Origin: Nonomuraea purpurea
Lineage (GTDB): Bacteria > Actinomycetota > Actinomycetes > Streptosporangiales > Streptosporangiaceae
Length of the DNA: 64,000 nucleotides
Direction of reading: 5' to 3'
NCBI RefSeq assembly: GCF_042650645.1
Contig: NZ_JBHSBI010000009.1
Span: 1-64,000, forward strand
Below, one piece after another: positions 60,021 to 64,000 of the stretch (within the stretch, counting starts at the first letter, position 1; every line of letters starts with the position of its first letter). A program made the translations under genes and the position numbers. The notes beneath the pieces are model-generated. The model did no database searches. It was not told the origin of the DNA and saw only the letters and a program-made list of their open reading frames with translations.

Positions 60021-61087
60021 TCGTTGAGCTTGGGGGTGGCGACCGTGTAGTCGACCCAGATGAACTTCTCGAAGACCTCGGGCCCGTGCTTGACCCGCTC
60101 CTCGAAGGCCGGGCTGTAGTCGATGGCGTCGTTCCCGGCGGCGTACCAGGTGCCTTCGGCGAACGGCTTCTGGTTCTGCGCCGCCGACAGGTAGTCGAGG
60201 AACTTGGTGGCCAGCTCGCTGTTCTTGCTGCCGCTGGCGACGAAGTACGAGGTCAGCGCCCCCACCGGGCCAGACTTGGGGTAGGTGAAGCCGATCGGGG
60301 AGCCCGCCTGGGCCATGGCGAAGGCGCGGCCGTCCCAGAAGGGCATGATCCAGGCGTCGCCGTTCTCCATGACGGTGGCGGCGTTGCCCGCGTTGGCGGG
60401 GAAGGACGACACGCAGCCCTTCAGCGTCTCCAGCTTGGCGAACGCCTTGTCCACGGCCGCGGGGTCGGACAGCTTGCCGCCTTCGGAGGTGACCAGGGCG
60501 GAGAAGAACTCCAGGCCGGGGTTGTAGGTCAGCGGGGGCAGGGCGATGTGGCCGCAGTACTGCTTGTCGAAGATGTCCGACCAGTCCGACGGCGGCGTCT
60601 TGATCTTGTCGGTTCGGTAGAGGAGGCCGGTCGAGCCCGTGGTCAGCGGCACGCCGTACTGCTTGCCCTGGTAGGCCGACTTGCCGCGCAGCACGGGGTC
60701 GATGTCCTTCCAGTGCGTGAGCTTGGCGGTGTCGAGCGGCTGCAGCAGACCGGCCGAGGACGCGGGCAGGGAGGCGTCGGGGGTGAAGGCGATGACGTCG
60801 AACGGCGGGTTCTCGCCGCCGGACGCCCGCAGCTTGGTGAGCCATTCGGCGTTGGCGCCGTAGACGAGGTTGACCTTCGCGCCGGTGTCGCGTTCGAACG
60901 GCTCGACGAACGACTTCTTGAACAGCTCGCCCCATGCGCCCGCGAACGCGGTCACCGTGAGTTCCTGTTTGGCCTGGCCCGCGTCGCCCGTACCCGACGA
61001 TCCGCCCGTGTCGACGCCGCCGCATGCCGTGAGCGCGAGCATGACCGCGGCGCCCGCTCCGGCCAGGCGAGTGACTCCGCCCTTCAT
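59987..61087 (-). CDS. Polyamine/opine-type ABC substrate-binding lipoprotein (PotD-like)
   Basis: 366 aa. Two adjacent ATGs (61090, 61087); the second has better spacing from AAAGGG. Lipobox LTAC. Type II PBP: LTVTAFAGAWGELFKKSFVEPFERDTGAKV, YGVPLTTGSTGLLYRTDKI, MPFWDGRAFAMAQAGSPIGFTYPKSGPV. Imports the amide or amine substrate for the HyuAB/M20D enzymes, by operon context. First gene of the leftward operon. Confidence 0.92.
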   Translation of the reverse strand: MKGGVTRLAGAGAAVMLALTACGGVDTGGSSGTGDAGQAKQELTVTAFAGAWGELFKKSFVEPFERDTGAKVNLVYGANAEWLTKLRASGGENPPFDVIAFTPDASLPASSAGLLQPLDTAKLTHWKDIDPVLRGKSAYQGKQYGVPLTTGSTGLLYRTDKIKTPPSDWSDIFDKQYCGHIALPPLTYNPGLEFFSALVTSEGGKLSDPAAVDKAFAKLETLKGCVSSFPANAGNAATVMENGDAWIMPFWDGRAFAMAQAGSPIGFTYPKSGPVGALTSYFVASGSKNSELATKFLDYLSAAQNQKPFAEGTWYAAGNDAIDYSPAFEERVKHGPEVFEKFIWVDYTVATPKLNEWQQRWNQIFG

Positions 61088-61261
61088 CATTACCCTTTCG
61101 TTGGAGCCAAGGGCGCGGGGGTGGGGCAGGGCACGGCTGGAGGACCGCGCTTGCCGCCGGGAGCACCGTTCAGCTCGACGACCATGTCATCACCCGGGGC
61201 ACCCCGCCGCGGTGGGAGGGTTGCCGTCCAGCAAGCCGGGGCTTCGCACTGGACTCGTGAC

Positions 61262-61286
61262 AAAAGCGACTATACCAGTCGGTTTT
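61262..61286 (-). promoter_or_regulatory. Inverted repeat in the PotD-like operon promoter
   Basis: AAAA-N2-GACT-N5-AGTC-N2-TTTT, an interrupted palindrome. It overlaps a minus-strand TATAGT that may be the -10 of the importer operon. No regulator gene for it is present in the operon. Confidence 0.5.
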
Positions 61287-61417
61287 AGTGACAATCTTCC
61301 GGGCTCGTTTGTGTCGTTTGCTCACCTTTATACACATTGCAGGCTCTTGGCGTACACGTACCCCCGTCGCGGCGCGTGATTCGGGCGCCACGGGGCGCAC
61401 TCCCTCGCGGATGGGGG

Positions 61418-61468
61418 TTGACTGGCGTGCGCTTTGCCTTAATGATTATTCCTACTTGTACAGTAGGA
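61418..61468 (+). promoter_or_regulatory. Promoter and palindromic operator of the TauE/Rrf2 operon
   Basis: TTGACT (61418-61423), 17-bp spacer and AATGAT (61441-61446). Just downstream is a perfect TCCTACT-N5-AGTAGGA palindrome (61450-61468), extended by near-symmetric AT on both sides. It is well placed for repression, plausibly by the Rrf2 regulator encoded in the same operon. Confidence 0.65.
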
Positions 61469-61489
61469 TTAATCGGGAAAGGGGGTGCC

Positions 61490-62428
61490 GTGCGAGCACT
61501 CATCCTGCTCGGGCTGGTCGGCTTCGCCGCACAGCTCGTGGACGGCAGCCTGGGCATGGCCTACGGCGTCACTTCGACCACGTTGCTGCTGGCCATCGGC
61601 ACCAACGCCGCCGCCGCCTCGGCCACCGTGCACCTTGCCGAGATCGGCACCACACTCGCCTCGGGCCTGTCACACTGGCGCTTCGGCAACATCGACTGGA
61701 AGGTCGTCGGCAAGATCGGCGTTCCCGGCGCCGTCGGCGCGTTCGCCGGCGCGACGTTCCTGTCGAGCCTGTCGACCGAGACCGCCGCTCCGGTCATGTC
61801 GCTCATCCTGCTGACCCTGGGCGCCTACATCCTCATCCGGTTCACCGCGTACGGACTGCCGCGCGGCAACCTGGGCAAGCCGCTGCGCAAGCGCTTCCTG
61901 ACGCCGCTCGGACTGCTCGCCGGGTTCGTCGACGCCACCGGAGGCGGCGGCTGGGGCCCGGTCGGCACCCCCGCCATCCTGGCCAGCGGCCGCCTGGCGC
62001 CCCGCAAGGTGATCGGCTCCATCGACGCCAGCGAATTCCTCGTCGCCATCGCCGCCAGCGTCGGGTTCTTCGTCGGCATCGGCTCCGAGAACATCAACTT
62101 CGCCTGGGTCGCCGTGCTCCTGCTCGGCGGCGTCATCGCCGCCCCGATCGCGGCCTGGCTGGTCCGGCACATCCCGCCGCGCATCCTCGGCTCGGCCGTG
62201 GGCGGGCTCATCATCCTGACCAACGTCCGCACCCTGCTGCGCAGCGAATGGATCGACGCCCCCGGCAACGTCCAGGCCATCGCCTACGTCGCCATCGCCG
62301 TCCTGTGGGCCGCCGCCATCGCCTACTCGGTGCGCGAGTACCGGCGCGACAAGGCGCACGAGTCGGTCGAGGCGGTCGAGGACGAGACCCGCCGCACGAC
62401 GACGGAAGAAGAAACCGCCTCCGCCTGA
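61490..62428 (+). CDS. TauE/SafE-family sulfite/sulfonate exporter
   Basis: 312 aa from the GTG at 61490, with GGAAAGGGGG upstream. Two TauE/SafE half-repeats: FAAQLVDGSLGMAYGVTSTTLLLAIGTNAAAASATVHLAEIGTTLASGLSHWRFGNIDW and LLAGFVDATGGGGWGPVGTPAILASGRLAPRKVIGSIDASEF. About eight membrane segments, charged tail. Such proteins export sulfite or organosulfonates; here it is linked to an Rrf2 regulator, consistent with sulfur metabolism. Confidence 0.92.
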   Translation: MRALILLGLVGFAAQLVDGSLGMAYGVTSTTLLLAIGTNAAAASATVHLAEIGTTLASGLSHWRFGNIDWKVVGKIGVPGAVGAFAGATFLSSLSTETAAPVMSLILLTLGAYILIRFTAYGLPRGNLGKPLRKRFLTPLGLLAGFVDATGGGGWGPVGTPAILASGRLAPRKVIGSIDASEFLVAIAASVGFFVGIGSENINFAWVAVLLLGGVIAAPIAAWLVRHIPPRILGSAVGGLIILTNVRTLLRSEWIDAPGNVQAIAYVAIAVLWAAAIAYSVREYRRDKAHESVEAVEDETRRTTTEEETASA

Positions 62429-62432
62429 GCCA

Positions 62433-62478
62433 CGTCCCGGGTCCGGCGGCCTCTCGCACGGGAGCCGGACCCGGGACG
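62433..62478 (+). terminator. Strong hairpin after the TauE gene
   Basis: Perfect 15-bp stem CGTCCCGGGTCCGGC (62433-62447) and GCCGGACCCGGGACG (62464-62478), 16-nt loop, no U-tract. May be an attenuator, since a small ORF and the Rrf2 gene follow. Confidence 0.75.
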
Positions 62479-62520
62479 CGGGAACCTCCTCGGCCGGAGG
62501 CCGATCACAAAGGAGCATCA

Positions 62521-62634
62521 TTGACCTCAAGCCCCTGCCTGCCGCGACAGCACCGTGCGGCGCCCCCGATCGCCGCCCTGGCCGCACCCGCCAGGGCCGC
62601 CGCCGTCCCGCCGGCAGTGCGGCGGGACGGCTGA
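62521..62634 (+). CDS. Possible 37-aa leader peptide before the Rrf2 gene
   Basis: TTG at 62521 preceded by AAAGGAG with 5-nt spacing, a better ribosome site than many genes here. The stop TGA (62632-62634) overlaps the Rrf2 ATG (TGATG). The peptide starts MTSSPCLPRQHR, then becomes Ala/Pro-rich. A single early Cys and the strong hairpin upstream would suit cysteine- or sulfur-responsive translational control, but that is conjecture. Confidence 0.4.
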   Translation: MTSSPCLPRQHRAAPPIAALAAPARAAAVPPAVRRDG

Positions 62635-63035
62635 TGCGCATCTCCGCCCGCACCCAGTACGCGCTGTGCGCCATGGTCGCCCTCGCGACCGCGGAAGGCC
62701 CCGTACACGCGGAATGGGTCGCCCTCACCCAGGACATCCCGCGCCGATTCTGCGACAACATCCTGCTCCAACTGCGCAGGGCGGGCCTGGTACGCAGCCA
62801 AAGAGGCCCCGACGGCGGCTACTGGCTGGCCCGCCCGGCCAAGGAGATCAGCCTCGCCGACGTGATCCACGTGACCGAGGGCGTCGAGCAGGGCTCCGAG
62901 CACTTCCCCGCCGCCGCCGCGCCCCTGGCCGACGTCTGGGCCCAGCTCCGCAGCCACGAACACGCCCTGCTGAGCGAGATCACCCTCGCCCACATCGTGG
63001 ACGCTCCCACGGGGTTGACCACCTCGGGCTCGTAA
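62634..63035 (+). CDS. Rrf2-family transcriptional regulator
   Basis: 133 aa, ATG at 62634. Winged helix typical of Rrf2: MRISARTQYALCAMVALA, IPRRFCDNILLQLRRAGLVRSQRGPDGGYWLARPAKEISLADVIHVTEG. It lacks the three-Cys cluster-binding segment of IscR/NsrR, so it is more like CymR-type sensors. It probably controls the TauE operon through the palindrome at 61450. Confidence 0.92.
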   Translation: MRISARTQYALCAMVALATAEGPVHAEWVALTQDIPRRFCDNILLQLRRAGLVRSQRGPDGGYWLARPAKEISLADVIHVTEGVEQGSEHFPAAAAPLADVWAQLRSHEHALLSEITLAHIVDAPTGLTTSGS

Positions 63036-63045
63036 GGTCTGCGGT

Positions 63046-64000
63046 ATGGCTCAGCACTGGTTCGACCCCGACCGGCGCGGCTCCGCCGGCTGGGACCTGG
63101 CGGCCGCGTCGCTGTGCGTCCTGGTGTTCTGGCTGCCGATCGACGGCGGCGGACGCGCCGCCTGGGCCCACGCCGGGCTGATCGCGCTGCTGGTCGCCGG
63201 CATGCTGCTGCGCGGGCGGCGGCCGTTCGCGGCGCTGGCCGTCGTCGGCGCCGCGACCCTGGCGGGCGTCGCGTTCGGGATGACGCAGGACCCGTTCGTC
63301 GCCTCGGCGTGGGTGCTCTATCGCGTGGCCCTCACCTACGGGTCCGCCAGGTCGCTCAAGACCGTGGCGTGGGCGGTGGGGGTGAGCATCGCGGCGGTGG
63401 CGTTCCTGGGGACCGCCGACGCGGAGAGCGCCGTGCGCCACACGATGCTCAGCCTGTCCGCGCTGGCCGTGGCCTGGGTGCTGGGCGCCACGACGCGCCA
63501 GGCGGCGCTGGAGACCGAGCACGCGATGCTGGCAGAACGGCACGGGGCCGTGACGGCCGAACGGCTGCGCGTGGTGCGGGAGGTCCATGACGTCGTCTCC
63601 CACTCGCTCGGCACGATCGCCGTGACCGCCGGTGTCGCGGCCCGCGCCGACGACATGGGACGCATGCGCGCCAGGCTCGGGCAGATCGAGCAGGTGAGCA
63701 GGCAGGCGATGGAGGAACTGCGCACGACGCTCGGCGCCGTCCGCGAGAGCGGCGAGCCCGCCGAGCGCCGTCCGCAGCCGGGGATCGGGGACCTGGCCGC
63801 CCTGGCGGGCCGGATGCGGGAGGGCGGCGTGCCGGTGACGCTGACGGTGACGGACGCGGAAGGCGTTCCGGCCGGGGTCGGGCTGGCGGCGTACCGGATC
63901 GTCCAGGAAGGGCTGACGAACGCCGCCCGCCACGCCCCGGGCGCCCGCTGCACGGTCACGGTGAGCGGCGCGAACGGCGAGTTACACATCGCGGTCACCG
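63046..64000 (+). CDS. NarL-type sensor histidine kinase (partial, runs off window)
   Basis: Open frame from ATG 63046 to the end (at least 318 codons). TAAGGT at 63034-63039 is a -10-like box 6 nt before the ATG, so it is probably leaderless. Four or so membrane segments at ~20-150, then HisKA_3 with the phosphoacceptor in REVHDVVSHSLGTIAVTAGVAARA, and the ATPase N-box EGLTNAARHAPGA. A rare TTA codon occurs at 63982-63984. The partner LuxR-type response regulator presumably follows beyond the window. Confidence 0.9.
   Translation, partial: MAQHWFDPDRRGSAGWDLAAASLCVLVFWLPIDGGGRAAWAHAGLIALLVAGMLLRGRRPFAALAVVGAATLAGVAFGMTQDPFVASAWVLYRVALTYGSARSLKTVAWAVGVSIAAVAFLGTADAESAVRHTMLSLSALAVAWVLGATTRQAALETEHAMLAERHGAVTAERLRVVREVHDVVSHSLGTIAVTAGVAARADDMGRMRARLGQIEQVSRQAMEELRTTLGAVRESGEPAERRPQPGIGDLAALAGRMREGGVPVTLTVTDAEGVPAGVGLAAYRIVQEGLTNAARHAPGARCTVTVSGANGELHIAVT

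Overview
The window is high-GC DNA with GTG/TTG starts, 1-4 nt stop/start overlaps, many co-directional operons, XRE-DUF397 modules, F420-type oxidoreductases and leaderless promoters. This points to a filamentous actinomycete chromosome, probably Streptosporangiaceae (Nonomuraea-like); that rank is inferred from gene style only. No rRNA, tRNA, CRISPR array or complete insertion sequence was seen.

Layout. 0-4.5 kb is an accessory patch: a decayed anti-sigma-type ATPase, an XRE regulator with its DUF397 partner, an isoaspartyl-methyltransferase-like gene, and a truncated IS982 transposase abutting a deoxyribosyltransferase-like gene flanked by 20-bp direct repeats. 4.5-12.5 kb is a catabolic operon (FadR-type regulator, flavin/F420 monooxygenase-like enzyme, divergent M20 hydrolase, MHS permease, three-subunit molybdenum hydroxylase), probably for an N-heterocycle. 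12.6-16.6 kb is a ferric-siderophore uptake operon under an iron box. 16.7-18.0 kb is an ArsR/CDF zinc-type efflux pair. 18-25 kb holds a DUF1266 protein, an S41 protease, a PGRP amidase, an orphan LanC-like cyclase coupled to a 53-aa ORF, and a small secreted protein. 25-30 kb holds an acyl-CoA synthetase, P450, TetR regulator and secreted sialidase.

29.9-44.6 kb is a large catabolic island: a ribose-type ABC importer, two double-hotdog MaoC hydratases, two family III CoA-transferases, a ThDP enzyme, an FGGY kinase, an MHS permease, a KstD-like flavoprotein and a HutC-type GntR regulator. Three near-identical GntR half-palindromes lie at its promoters. The first MaoC gene is broken by a 255-bp insertion stitched together from inverted copies of itself and of the ThDP gene 4.6 kb away. 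44.6-46.5 kb has an ECF sigma/anti-sigma pair and a MarR regulator. 46.5-51.1 kb has a polyol dehydrogenase, a WD40 protein and an APH-type kinase. 51.2-61.1 kb is a leftward operon joining a polyamine-type ABC importer, hydantoinase/oxoprolinase subunits A and B and an M20D amidohydrolase; several of these genes carry internal or terminal tandem repeats. 61.4-64 kb has a TauE/SafE permease, a possible leader peptide, an Rrf2 regulator and a histidine kinase that runs off the window.

The best candidates for something undescribed are the GntR-controlled CoA/ThDP/kinase island, the templated insertion in its MaoC gene, and the orphan LanC with a cysteine-free coupled peptide.
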